Of a DNA stretch of 64,000 nt, positions 1 to 8,911 are shown one piece after another. The position numbers and the translations under genes are program-made. Under the pieces are notes generated by a model that was not told the origin of the DNA, did not search any database, and saw only the letters and a program-made list of their open reading frames with translations. The DNA is from JAHRAW01 sp965262585. Its GTDB lineage: Bacteria > Pseudomonadota > Gammaproteobacteria > Arenicellales > Poriferihabitantaceae. The stretch covers positions 124,001 to 188,000 of the forward strand of contig OZ253546.1 in NCBI GenBank assembly GCA_965262585.1, in the 5' to 3' direction. How positions within the stretch are numbered: position 1 is the stretch's first letter; every line of letters starts with the position of its first letter.

Positions 1-2
1 TC

Positions 3-860
3 GTTGCGTTGATTACGCCTATGGATGAAGAGGGCGGGGTTGATTGGGAGAGTCTCCGCAAGTTGGTGGATTTTCATGTGGAAAACGGCACCGATGGGAT
101 TGTTTCGGTGGGCACTTCCGGCGAGTCGGCGACTCTCGACATTGACGAGCAAATCGAGGTTATTCGTCGCACCGTGGCTATGGCTGACGGGCGCATTCCG
201 GTGATTGCCGGCAGCGGCGCCAATTCCACTTCGGAGGCACTCGAACTCACTTCCCGTGCCGCCGAACTTGGGGTGGATGCCTGTCTGTTGGTGGTTCCGT
301 ATTACAACAAACCCACCCAGCACGGCCTATACCGGCACTTTCGCGCCATTGCCGAAGGGGTGGATGTGCGGCAGATTCTCTACAATGTACCGGGGCGCAC
401 CGCTCTCGATATGGCCAACGACACGGTCGCGCAGTTGTCCGAAATTCCCAATATAGTCGGCATCAAGGACGCCACCGCCGACATTGCCCGGGTTGGCGAT
501 TTCCTCAATCGCTGTGGCGAGGACTTCGCGGTTTATTCCGGCGATGATGCCACCACGCTGGAATTTCTGAAAGCCGGTGGCCACGGCTGTATTTCGGTGA
601 CCGCCAACGTCGCCCCCGGGCTAATGCACGAGATGTGCCATGCGGCGTTGGACGACGATGTGGCGCGCGCCGAGGACATCAATCGCTCCCTCGACGACCT
701 GCATGCCGCTTTATTTGTAGAATCAAACCCGATTCCGGTGAAATGGGCGGTGTCCCGGCTGGGGTTGGTGCAGCCGGGCATCCGCTTGCCGCTGACCTGG
801 TTGTCGGAGGAATATCACGACCGGGTTGAGGCGGCGATGCGCCGGGCGGGGACAATTTAG
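3..860 (+). CDS. dapA: 4-hydroxy-tetrahydrodipicolinate synthase, 5' end cut by window
   Basis: Condenses pyruvate with aspartate semialdehyde in the cytoplasm, the first committed step of lysine and diaminopimelate synthesis. The reading frame is open from the first bases (V-A-L-I-T-P-M-D), matching the family's N-terminal strand, so only about ten residues are missing. Seen: GTSGESAT phosphate-loop-like motif, the tyrosine-containing LYNVPGRT, and the Schiff-base lysine in GIKDAT at visible codon 155. NPIPVKWA near the C-terminus is also typical. purL begins 27 bases downstream on the same strand, so they could share a transcript. The alignment with E. coli DapA from memory is continuous, and the call is safe. 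Confidence 0.96.
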   Translation, partial: VALITPMDEEGGVDWESLRKLVDFHVENGTDGIVSVGTSGESATLDIDEQIEVIRRTVAMADGRIPVIAGSGANSTSEALELTSRAAELGVDACLLVVPYYNKPTQHGLYRHFRAIAEGVDVRQILYNVPGRTALDMANDTVAQLSEIPNIVGIKDATADIARVGDFLNRCGEDFAVYSGDDATTLEFLKAGGHGCISVTANVAPGLMHEMCHAALDDDVARAEDINRSLDDLHAALFVESNPIPVKWAVSRLGLVQPGIRLPLTWLSEEYHDRVEAAMRRAGTI

Positions 861-887
861 GCGGCGGTTTCTCGGCATGGCCCGTAT

Positions 888-3800
888 ATGTTAGTCATCC
901 CCGGCGGCGCGGCGCTGTCCGGGCATCAAACCGCCGGAGTGCTGGGTCGGTTGCAATCTGCCCTCGCCGATTGTTGCGATGAGTGTTGCGATGTGGACGC
1001 TCGTTTTATTCATTTTGTCGTGCTTAACGCCGAACTCGATCCGCCCCGCCTGAAAATCCTCGAGCAGTTATTGAGCGATGGCCGCTCCAGTAATCTAGCC
1101 GACAATTCCCCAAACAAAAACCGCACAAAAATTTTCACGCGAGTGGTAACGCCGCGCATCGGCACGATTTCGCCGTGGTCTACCAAAGCCACCGACCTAC
1201 TGCATCACTGCGGCCTCGAAGAAGTGTTGCGGGTCGAGCGCGGCGTCGAGTGGCGGATTTGCTTTCGGAAAAAGCCCACGGCGGCGGCGACAGATTTGCT
1301 GCCGCCATTCATCCACGATCCGATGACCGAATCGGTGTTACCCGGGCGCGATGCCGCGCAAGCGTTGTTTGATCGCACCGCGCCGATGCCGGTTGCGGTA
1401 GTCGATGTTCTCGGCGGTGGCATTGCCGCGCTTGAAAAAGCCGATGCGGAATTGGGGTTGGCGTTGAGCGAGGATGAACGGCGATACCTTGCGGCGCACT
1501 TCATCGAGGTTGCGCGCAACCCCACCGATGTCGAGTTGATGATGTTTTCGCAAGTTAATTCCGAGCATTGCCGCCACAAAATTTTCAACGCCGACTGGAC
1601 GCTGAACGGACAATCTTCGGCGCACTCGCTGTTTGATATGATCCGCGAAACCCATCGCCGACACGGCGCCGGAACATTGGTGGCATATGATGACAACGCA
1701 GCGGTGCTCGCCGGTTTCGAAGCCGCGCGTTTGTCGGTGGATGCGCGCAGCCAAGTATTTCGCTATCAACGCGAACCGGTGCACTTTACCATCAAGGTCG
1801 AAACCCACAATCACCCAACCGCGATCTCGCCGTTTGCCGGTGCCGCCACCGGCGCCGGTGGCGAGATTCGCGACGAGGGCGCGACCGGTCGAGGCGGTAA
1901 ACCGATAGCGGGCATCGTTGGTTTTTCGGTTTCGCATTTGCGATTGCCGGGTTGGCGGCGGCGCTGGGAAGGCGAACAAAACCAACCGCCGCGCCTAGCC
2001 TCGCCGTTGCAAATCATGCTCGACGGCCCGCTCGGTGCAGCGGCATTCAACAATGAATTTGGCCGCCCCAACATCGCCGGTTATTTTCGCACCTTCGAAC
2101 AAGTCGAACCCGGCGGCGCGCTTCGCTACGGGTATCACAAACCAATCATGCTGGCCGGTGGCGTCGGCAGCATCCGCCCGCAGCATGTACACAAGGCACA
2201 AATTCCTTGCGGCGCACCGATCTTCTCGCTGGGCGGTCCGGCGATGCTGATTGGACTCGGTGGCGGCGCCGCTTCGAGCGTCGCCTCCGGCAGCAGTTCA
2301 GAATCCCTCGATTATGCTTCGGTGCAACGCGGCAACCCGGAAATGCAACGCCGTTGTCAGGAAGTCATCGATAGTTGCTGCGCGCTCGGCGAACACAATC
2401 CAATCATCTCGATTCACGATGTCGGCGCCGGTGGATTGTGTAACGCGCTGCCGGAATTGGTGCACGACTCGGCACGCGGCGGGGAATTCGAATTACGGCA
2501 AGTGTTGAACGATGAACCGGGTATGACGCCGATGCAGATTTGGTGCAACGAATCTCAAGAACGCTATGTGCTTGCAATCGATCCAGCGTATCTGCGCGAG
2601 TTTGAAGAAATTTGTGGGCGTGAACGTTGCCTGTATGCCGAAGTCGGGCGGGCCGACACCGAGCAAAACTTAATCCTGCGCGATAGCCATTTCGCAGATC
2701 GAGGCGCGCCGGACGCAACGCCCATCGACCTGCCGATGAAAGTATTATTTGGGATGCCGCCGAAGATGCAACGCGATGCTGTGAGCGTCGTTGCTACGCA
2801 TTCAGACTTACATTTTGACGGCGTGTCGCTGACGGATGCCGCGCAACTTGTATTGAGTTTCCCCTCGGTTGCCGACAAAACATTTCTCATAACCATCGGC
2901 GACCGCAGCGTCGGCGGGTTGGTCGCCAGAGATCAAATGGTCGGCCCGTGGCAAGTACCGGTCGCGGATCTCGGCGTGATTGCAAGCGGGTATCGCGCCG
3001 TTACCGGCGCCGCAATCGCGCTCGGCGAACGCACGCCGCTGGCGGTGATTGACGCGGTTGCGAGTGGCCGCATGGCGGTCGGCGAAGCGATTACCAACAT
3101 CGCCGCCGCACAAATCGGCGACCTCGGCAACATCAAATTATCCGCCAACTGGATGGCCGCCGCCGGTGAACCCGGCCACGATGCCGACTTATTCCAAACG
3201 GTGCGCGCGGTGGCGTCTGAACTGTGCCCGAAACTCGGTATATCAATTCCGGTGGGCAAGGATTCGATGTCGATGAAATCGCTGTGGCGCGACCCCGACA
3301 ATCGCGAATGCAAATCGGTTTCGCCGCTTTCATTGATCGTAACCGCGTTCGCAACGGTTGAAAATGTCGGCGCAACTTTGACGCCGCAACTCGATATACG
3401 CGCCGGACAAAATGATTTATGGTTGCTCGATCTCGGCGCCGGTCGCAATCGCCTCGGCGGTTCGGTATTGGCGCAGGGCATGTCACAGGTGGGCGGCGCG
3501 GTGGCGGATGTGGACGACGCCGATTTGTTGCGGCGGTTTTTTGACTTTGTGCAAACGCTTATCCGCGAACGCCACCTACTCGCCTATCACGACCGCTCGG
3601 ACGGCGGCGCGCTTGCGACCTTGTGTGAGATGGCGTTTGCTTCACGCTGCGGGTTGGTGGTGGATGTTGGCGACATGGGCGGCGACCCGTTGGCGGTATT
3701 ATGCAACGAAGAACTGGGCGCGGTGATTCAGACCGAACGCGCGCGGCGGAATGTAATCGAAGAACAAATCCATCGCTTCGATTTAGACGCGGTCGCGCAT

Positions 3801-4832
3801 CGCATCGGGCACGCCGAAGACGGCAATGAAATTATGATTACATCCGGCGGCGAGGAACTGTTGCGAATGGCGCGCGCCGAGTTGCATCGAATTTGGTCGG
3901 AAACCAGTTGGCGAATGCAAACGTTGCGGGATAATCCCGAATGCGCGGCACAAGAATACGCACGCATCGATGACCTCGCCGACCCCGGATTGTTTTCGAA
4001 ACTAACCTTCGACCACAAACACGATATCAGCGCGCCGTGGGTATCGCGCCACCGTCCAAAAATCGCAATCCTGCGCGAACAAGGCGTCAACGGCCAACTC
4101 GAAATGGCGGCGGCGTTCGAGTGCGCCGGGTTTGAGGCGGTAGATGTAACCATGAGCGATTTATCGGCGCAACATTCGCTCGCCGCGTATAAAGGGTTTG
4201 CGGCGTGCGGCGGATTTTCGTTCGGCGATGTACTCGGCGCCGGCGGTGGTTGGGCCAAGTCGATTCTGCATAACGCCCGATTGCGCGATGGGTTCACCGA
4301 TTTTTTCCAACGCGAAGACACTTTTGCGCTCGGCGTGTGCAACGGCTGTCAAATGATGGCGGAGATCGCCGAGTTAATACCCGGCGCGACTCACTGGCCA
4401 CGATTTATCCGCAACCAATCGGAACAGTATGAAGCCCGCGTTGCGATGGTGGAAATCTGCTCGGATAAATCGATACTGTTGCGTGGAATGCAAGGCTCGA
4501 TGTTCCCAGTTTCGACCGCCCACGGCGAGGGAAGGGCAGAGTTTGCCGCCACAACCGGCCTCGCGCAACTGCAACGCAAAGGACAAATCAGCCTACGCTT
4601 CGTAGACAACCACGGCCACCCCACCGAAACCTACCCCGCAAACCCCAACGGCTCCCCCACCGGCGCAACCGGCTTCACCAACGAAGACGGCCGATTCACG
4701 ATTATGATGCCGCACCCGGAACGAGTGTTGCGTAGTATTTGTAATTCATGGCGACCAAGAGGGGAGCAAGATTGGGGGGAATATGGGCCCTGGGTTCAGA
4801 TTTTTAGGAATGCGCGAGTATGGGTGGGGTAA
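888..4832 (+). CDS. purL: Phosphoribosylformylglycinamidine synthase, single-chain form
   Basis: Converts FGAR to FGAM with glutamine and ATP in purine synthesis. At 1314 residues it is the long gamma/betaproteobacterial form, with all parts in one chain: an N-terminal PurS-like region, a linker with VNSEHCRHKIFNADW near residue 223, the paired ATP-binding halves (KVETHNHPTAISP, GVGSIRPQH, later IPVKDSM-like IPVGKDSMSMK), and a C-terminal class I glutamine amidotransferase. The amidotransferase triad is visible as C1151 (GVCNGC), H1276 and E1278 (PHPER). The start ATG at 888 has no strong Shine-Dalgarno site. The 3' end is followed directly by the mosaic repeat array. No defects seen. Confidence 0.98.
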   Translation: MLVIPGGAALSGHQTAGVLGRLQSALADCCDECCDVDARFIHFVVLNAELDPPRLKILEQLLSDGRSSNLADNSPNKNRTKIFTRVVTPRIGTISPWSTKATDLLHHCGLEEVLRVERGVEWRICFRKKPTAAATDLLPPFIHDPMTESVLPGRDAAQALFDRTAPMPVAVVDVLGGGIAALEKADAELGLALSEDERRYLAAHFIEVARNPTDVELMMFSQVNSEHCRHKIFNADWTLNGQSSAHSLFDMIRETHRRHGAGTLVAYDDNAAVLAGFEAARLSVDARSQVFRYQREPVHFTIKVETHNHPTAISPFAGAATGAGGEIRDEGATGRGGKPIAGIVGFSVSHLRLPGWRRRWEGEQNQPPRLASPLQIMLDGPLGAAAFNNEFGRPNIAGYFRTFEQVEPGGALRYGYHKPIMLAGGVGSIRPQHVHKAQIPCGAPIFSLGGPAMLIGLGGGAASSVASGSSSESLDYASVQRGNPEMQRRCQEVIDSCCALGEHNPIISIHDVGAGGLCNALPELVHDSARGGEFELRQVLNDEPGMTPMQIWCNESQERYVLAIDPAYLREFEEICGRERCLYAEVGRADTEQNLILRDSHFADRGAPDATPIDLPMKVLFGMPPKMQRDAVSVVATHSDLHFDGVSLTDAAQLVLSFPSVADKTFLITIGDRSVGGLVARDQMVGPWQVPVADLGVIASGYRAVTGAAIALGERTPLAVIDAVASGRMAVGEAITNIAAAQIGDLGNIKLSANWMAAAGEPGHDADLFQTVRAVASELCPKLGISIPVGKDSMSMKSLWRDPDNRECKSVSPLSLIVTAFATVENVGATLTPQLDIRAGQNDLWLLDLGAGRNRLGGSVLAQGMSQVGGAVADVDDADLLRRFFDFVQTLIRERHLLAYHDRSDGGALATLCEMAFASRCGLVVDVGDMGGDPLAVLCNEELGAVIQTERARRNVIEEQIHRFDLDAVAHRIGHAEDGNEIMITSGGEELLRMARAELHRIWSETSWRMQTLRDNPECAAQEYARIDDLADPGLFSKLTFDHKHDISAPWVSRHRPKIAILREQGVNGQLEMAAAFECAGFEAVDVTMSDLSAQHSLAAYKGFAACGGFSFGDVLGAGGGWAKSILHNARLRDGFTDFFQREDTFALGVCNGCQMMAEIAELIPGATHWPRFIRNQSEQYEARVAMVEICSDKSILLRGMQGSMFPVSTAHGEGRAEFAATTGLAQLQRKGQISLRFVDNHGHPTETYPANPNGSPTGATGFTNEDGRFTIMMPHPERVLRSICNSWRPRGEQDWGEYGPWVQIFRNARVWVG

Positions 4833-4854
4833 GGAGCGGCTTACGCCGACCCCC

Positions 4855-5175
4855 CAGGCCCGTCATTCTCGTGAAAGCGGGAATCCAGTACAACATGTCC
4901 TGCGACAGCCGACTCCTTATCTAGCCTTCTGGATTCCCGATACGATGAAAAATATGCTCGCTGGCGCTCGCTATTTTTCTATCGTTCGGGAATGACGACG
5001 TACCGCCGTCATTCTCGTGCCGCCAAGTCGTTATTTCCGCGACAGCGGGAATGACGAGTTGGGGGACACGGGAATCCAGTAAAACATGCCGGCGACAGCC
5101 GACTCCCTACGCCGTCATTCCCGCGAAAGCGGGAATCCAGTCGAACAAACCCCAGCGTAGCCGGACATTATGGGG
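4855..5175. repeat. Mosaic REP/palindrome repeat cluster A
   Basis: This stretch between purL and the tracrRNA region has no gene. It holds REP-type hairpins (ATTCCCGC / GCGGGAAT), one near-complete 66-bp palindromic module at about 4931-4997 (plus orientation, from GGATTCCCGATACGATG to TCGTTCGGGAATGACG), and linker sequence. Short open frames here are repeat translations and not genes. Confidence 0.85.
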
Positions 5176-5192
5176 AGTGGTCTGCGCGCTTC

Positions 5193-5226
5193 GGACAGGT
5201 CGCGACTTGTCCAGACGGTGTATAAT
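5193..5226 (+). promoter_or_regulatory. Palindrome plus consensus -10 box upstream of the tracrRNA terminator
   Basis: Positions 5193-5212 form a 20-bp near-perfect palindrome (GGACAGGTCG / CGACTTGTCC, with one G-T pair at the sixth position of the stem). Eight bases further on comes TG-TATAAT at 5219-5226. The palindrome lies where a -35 element would be, which suggests an operator or activator site. Transcription from here on the plus strand would meet the symmetrical hairpin at 5258-5281 after about 50 bases, so it could make a short RNA or serve cas9. The base TGTATAATC is identical to the 3' end of the crRNA-strand repeat. This is an inference from sequence only. Confidence 0.35.
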
Positions 5227-5255
5227 CTGTAACCTGACAATAGAATGTGGTCACG

Positions 5256-5281
5256 AAAAAGGCGACCCGGAGGTCGCCTTT
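5256..5281 (-). terminator. Rho-independent terminator of the tracrRNA
   Basis: Read on the minus strand, AAAGGCGACC and GGTCGCCTTT form a perfect 10-bp stem around a TCCG loop, and the T-run reaches five bases at 5260-5256. On the plus strand the hairpin is equally strong, but only three T follow, so it is best as a minus-strand terminator. Confidence 0.8.
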
Positions 5282-5345
5282 CGAATGTTGTAGAATACCT
5301 ACTTGTTAATCCAAGCAATATCTGCCTATTCCAAGGACAGATTTA
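5256..5345 (-). ncRNA. Predicted tracrRNA
   Basis: On the minus strand, positions 5332-5322 read GGAAUAGGCAG, perfectly complementary to bases 13-23 (CUGCCUAUUCC) of the crRNA-strand repeat. After an AUAU bulge, UGC pairs with repeat bases 10-12, and AACAA (5307-5303) pairs with UUGUU at repeat bases 2-6. This is the usual imperfect anti-repeat. A 4-bp stem-loop follows (GUAG-GUAUU-CUAC, 5302-5290), in the place of the nexus, then a 10-bp GC-rich stem and a run of five T. The RNA would be about 85-90 nt, divergent from cas9, with its 5' end near 5340-5345. The promoter is not clear. In type II systems tracrRNA is needed for crRNA maturation and Cas9 loading. Confidence 0.82.
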
Positions 5346-5395
5346 CACAAAACTACGCAAAAATCAATCTATTTTGCCATTTTTGAGGAAAAATC

Positions 5396-8300
5396 ATGCA
5401 TAAAAACTACCGAATTGGCCTTGATGTAGGCACGAACTCACTGGGCTGGAGCATCCTGCGACTGGACAAAATGGGTACTCCAAAGGCGATCGAAGCCGCC
5501 GGTGTACGGATTTTCACCGATGGGCGAGACGAGAAAACCAAAGCCACGCTGAAAGCCAGTCGCCGGGAAGCCCGTTCGGCACGCCGCCGCCGTGACCGCT
5601 TCAAACAACGCCAAAAGTTTCTTCTGGATGAACTGACAAAGGCCGGGTTGTTTCCCGAAGATGAGGCGGCGCGTAAAGCATTACAAAAATTAAATCCCCT
5701 GGAGTTGCGCGCCAACGCTCTGCCCGACAAAAAACTTCCTGCTACAAAACTTCCGCTTCATCATGTCGGTCGTGCCTTGTTTCATCTAAACCAGCGTCGC
5801 GGATTCCAAAGTAACCGCAAAGATCGAAGCGAAGAATCCACCAGCGGTAAAGTTTCAAATTCCGTGCGCATGCTTTTGCAGGAAATGAATCTGATCGTCC
5901 CGCCGATGGATAAAGCCCCAAAAGATGACAGTCGATATCCGTCTAAAGAAGAAAAAAAAGCGGCAAAAGAAAAAGCCGCTCAAGAACGCAGGCAAGAAGC
6001 AGAAAACCGGATGGATGCATTTAACCAGTTGCGCGAAAATTTCGATGTTTCGTTTGGGAAATTTCTCTGGGAACGCCAACAGCGAGGAAAACCTACACGC
6101 GCGCGCCCCGGAGCCGGCGAAGATGGAAAACTATACGATGTGTATCCCAACCGTGAAATGCTTAAGGATGAATTTAATAAAATTTGGCAATCTCAGGCAC
6201 AATTTCATCCCACAATAATGACAGATGAAGTAAAAAACAAAATCGACACCGCCATTTTCACCCAACGTCCGCTGAGGCCGCCAGTCGTTGGGAAATGTAC
6301 CTACATAGAGGGCGAGGATCGCATGTTTCGCGCAATGCCCAGTTTTCAACGGTACCGAATGTTTCAAGAAGTTAACAATTTGGAAATTATTACCGATGTT
6401 GGCGGAAAGAAAGTGATTGATTTTTCCGATGCGCGTGATGCAATTATTGATTTGTTAGAAAAGGCGAACACAAAGAATGGGCATGTTGGGTTTGGGAAAA
6501 TGAAAAATATTTTAAAAAGGTGGGATGTTGACGAAGGTAATTTCGTATTTAATCTTGAAACGCCCAAGCGCAAGGGATTAGATGGCAATACGACCTCTCT
6601 CCTCATGCGCAACGAAAACTGTGTTGGGGAAGAATGGGATTGCTGGTCGCTGGAAAAGCAGGATGCCTTTGTCGGTGTTATATTGGAGAAAGTACCCGAT
6701 GAAAAAGTACCAGAAAAAAGGCGTGAACAAACTGATGAGGAAGTCAAAGATCGTTTGGTAGAAAAGTACAATTTATCCGAATATGCCGCCGAAAACTGCC
6801 TGAATGCAAATTTTGATGACGGCACGGCTTCCTTGTCGCTAAAGGCCGCTAAATTACTGTTGGAAAAAATGGATCAGGAGTCAATGATTCAACCCGATGC
6901 GGTGCAATCTGTAGCGGCAGAAAATTCGGATTTCAACAACCCATTTACCCGTGCGCGCGAGGGAGAGTTGCAAGACAGCCTGCCCTATTACGGTGAAGCA
7001 TTTCAAGATGGGCGGCATATTATTCCCGGTACTCGGGAGTCACAAGACAAGGACGATGATTTAAAGTATTACGGTGGTGTGACCAACCCAACGGTACACA
7101 TCGCACTCAATCAAATTCGCCAAGTGGTGAATGAATTGATTTCATGCTATGGAAAACCCAATTCAATTGCAATTGAATTGGGGCGGAATTTACCAGAAGG
7201 GGAACACTATCGGGCAGGTTTCGACAACGCACAGGCAGTTAACCAGAAGCGCAATATCAGATGGGACGACATATTACGTGAAAAGGGTCAACGACTTACC
7301 CATGACAACCGTTTGCGCATACAGTTATGGGAAGAACAAGACAAGCGTTGTCCATATTCCAGTTCCGATAAATATATCGGGTGTAGCGAATTATTCAGCG
7401 ATGCCTTTGAAATCGACCACTTAATCCCGTTTAGCATCTCGCTGGATGATAGCCCCGCCAATAAAGTGATTTGCACTAGAGAATCCAACCGTTATAAAGG
7501 CAATCGAACACCGTATGCAGCTTTTGGACAAAGTCGAGATGGGTATGATTGGAATGTAATTTTTGAACGCGCTAAAGACATTACGTACGAACTGCCGTGG
7601 TTCAACAGAAAAGCCAAATCAAAACCCAGATGGGAGACTGACAAAAGATCCAAGTTGTGGCGTTTCCAAGCAGATGCGTTAGAAATCTGGAAGCGGGACC
7701 ATGCCGATTTTACCGCCCGCCACCTAAATGACACCCGCTATATTGGCCGTTTGACAAAAGAATACATGGAACTGATCTGTCCTTTCAACAAAATCGATGT
7801 ACTGACCGGTCGACTAACCTCATTGCTCCGAGGGCATTGGGGATTAAACAGCGTCCTGCGCGACGACACAAAATCACAAAGCGGTCAATTTCCCCAAAAG
7901 AAAAACCGCGAAGACCACCGCCACCATGCTGTGGATGCCATCGTAATCGGGATGACTTCACGTTCCATGCTGCAAAAAGTCTCATCCGCCGCCAACCGCG
8001 CGGAACAACTGCACTTAGAAACCATATTTGAAAAAAACAATAACGGAAAAAGTTCGATAGACCCATGGGACGGCTTCCGTGGTAAGGTGCGGGAAGCGAT
8101 TCAGAACATCATTGTTTCACACAAACCGAGGTCGAAAAAGACAAAGTATAAACAAACAAAAGATGGCAAATATATTCCCGTATCAACCGACGGTAAGTTA
8201 CACAATGATACTGCCTATGGAATTATTTCAAGCCCGGATGCTAATGGGATGTCTGAAGTAGTCGTGCGTAAACCAATTAGTTGGTTTGAGAATGAAAAAC

Positions 8301-8905
8301 GTCTAGAATCAATTCGCGATGTGTCCTTGCGGAAGAAATTTATAAAAGTTTTTGAATCAGGCGGGAAAGAAGGAGTTATTTCCCTCGCCAATTCTATGCG
8401 TATAAGAAGTTTGCGCCGCACCGAAAATCTCAAGGTAATTCCAATCAAAGATGAAGCAGGAAACGAATATAAAGCTTACAAAGGAGACAGCAATTGGGGG
8501 ATGGAAATTTACGAATACCCGCAGGGACACAAAAAAGCAGGGAGATGGGATGGCGTGGTAATTTCCCGATTTGACGCCAATCAGCATAACTTCAAGCCCG
8601 GACAAACTCACAAACCTCATCCCGCCGCACGGCTGGTCATGCGACTGCAAATTAATGATTGCATCGAGATTGAAGAGAACAATAAAAAACGAATCATGCG
8701 TTTACAAAGAGTTTCTAGAAATTTGGCATTTGCAGAACACCATGAAGCGAATGTTGATGCTCGTGATCGAGATATAGAAGATTCTTTTAAGTATTATTTG
8801 AAAATGGCAAATCCATTAAAATTGGCGAACGCCCGCAAGGTCCACATCAGTCCCACCGGCAAGTTGAGCCATGAAGTCCGCCGTAAACCTCGCCACAAAT
8901 CCTAA
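5396..8905 (+). CDS. cas9: CRISPR-associated endonuclease Cas9, type II-C
   Basis: RNA-guided DNA endonuclease, 1169 residues, longer than the Neisseria enzyme (about 1080) and shorter than type II-A proteins. Seen: RuvC-I with D10 (IGLDVGTNSLGW), an arginine-rich bridge helix (about 60-75), the II-C motif HHVGRALFHLNQRRGFQSNR, RuvC-II with E594 (AIELGR), an HNH domain with D674, H675 (EIDHLIPFS), N689 and N698, and RuvC-III with H843, H844 and D847 (HHAVDAIVIG). Every catalytic residue is present. The remaining C-terminus should hold the PAM-interacting domain, which I cannot read for specificity. Start ATG has GAGGA six bases upstream. cas1 follows after six bases. The gene looks more AT-rich than its neighbours. 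Confidence 0.97.
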   Translation: MHKNYRIGLDVGTNSLGWSILRLDKMGTPKAIEAAGVRIFTDGRDEKTKATLKASRREARSARRRRDRFKQRQKFLLDELTKAGLFPEDEAARKALQKLNPLELRANALPDKKLPATKLPLHHVGRALFHLNQRRGFQSNRKDRSEESTSGKVSNSVRMLLQEMNLIVPPMDKAPKDDSRYPSKEEKKAAKEKAAQERRQEAENRMDAFNQLRENFDVSFGKFLWERQQRGKPTRARPGAGEDGKLYDVYPNREMLKDEFNKIWQSQAQFHPTIMTDEVKNKIDTAIFTQRPLRPPVVGKCTYIEGEDRMFRAMPSFQRYRMFQEVNNLEIITDVGGKKVIDFSDARDAIIDLLEKANTKNGHVGFGKMKNILKRWDVDEGNFVFNLETPKRKGLDGNTTSLLMRNENCVGEEWDCWSLEKQDAFVGVILEKVPDEKVPEKRREQTDEEVKDRLVEKYNLSEYAAENCLNANFDDGTASLSLKAAKLLLEKMDQESMIQPDAVQSVAAENSDFNNPFTRAREGELQDSLPYYGEAFQDGRHIIPGTRESQDKDDDLKYYGGVTNPTVHIALNQIRQVVNELISCYGKPNSIAIELGRNLPEGEHYRAGFDNAQAVNQKRNIRWDDILREKGQRLTHDNRLRIQLWEEQDKRCPYSSSDKYIGCSELFSDAFEIDHLIPFSISLDDSPANKVICTRESNRYKGNRTPYAAFGQSRDGYDWNVIFERAKDITYELPWFNRKAKSKPRWETDKRSKLWRFQADALEIWKRDHADFTARHLNDTRYIGRLTKEYMELICPFNKIDVLTGRLTSLLRGHWGLNSVLRDDTKSQSGQFPQKKNREDHRHHAVDAIVIGMTSRSMLQKVSSAANRAEQLHLETIFEKNNNGKSSIDPWDGFRGKVREAIQNIIVSHKPRSKKTKYKQTKDGKYIPVSTDGKLHNDTAYGIISSPDANGMSEVVVRKPISWFENEKRLESIRDVSLRKKFIKVFESGGKEGVISLANSMRIRSLRRTENLKVIPIKDEAGNEYKAYKGDSNWGMEIYEYPQGHKKAGRWDGVVISRFDANQHNFKPGQTHKPHPAARLVMRLQINDCIEIEENNKKRIMRLQRVSRNLAFAEHHEANVDARDRDIEDSFKYYLKMANPLKLANARKVHISPTGKLSHEVRRKPRHKS

Positions 8906-8911
8906 CTCTCC

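Noticed and set aside
1205..1985. Antisense frames of 160-215 codons inside purL
   Set aside because: GC-rich codon bias gives long shadow frames. The sense frame is a continuous, well conserved PurL.
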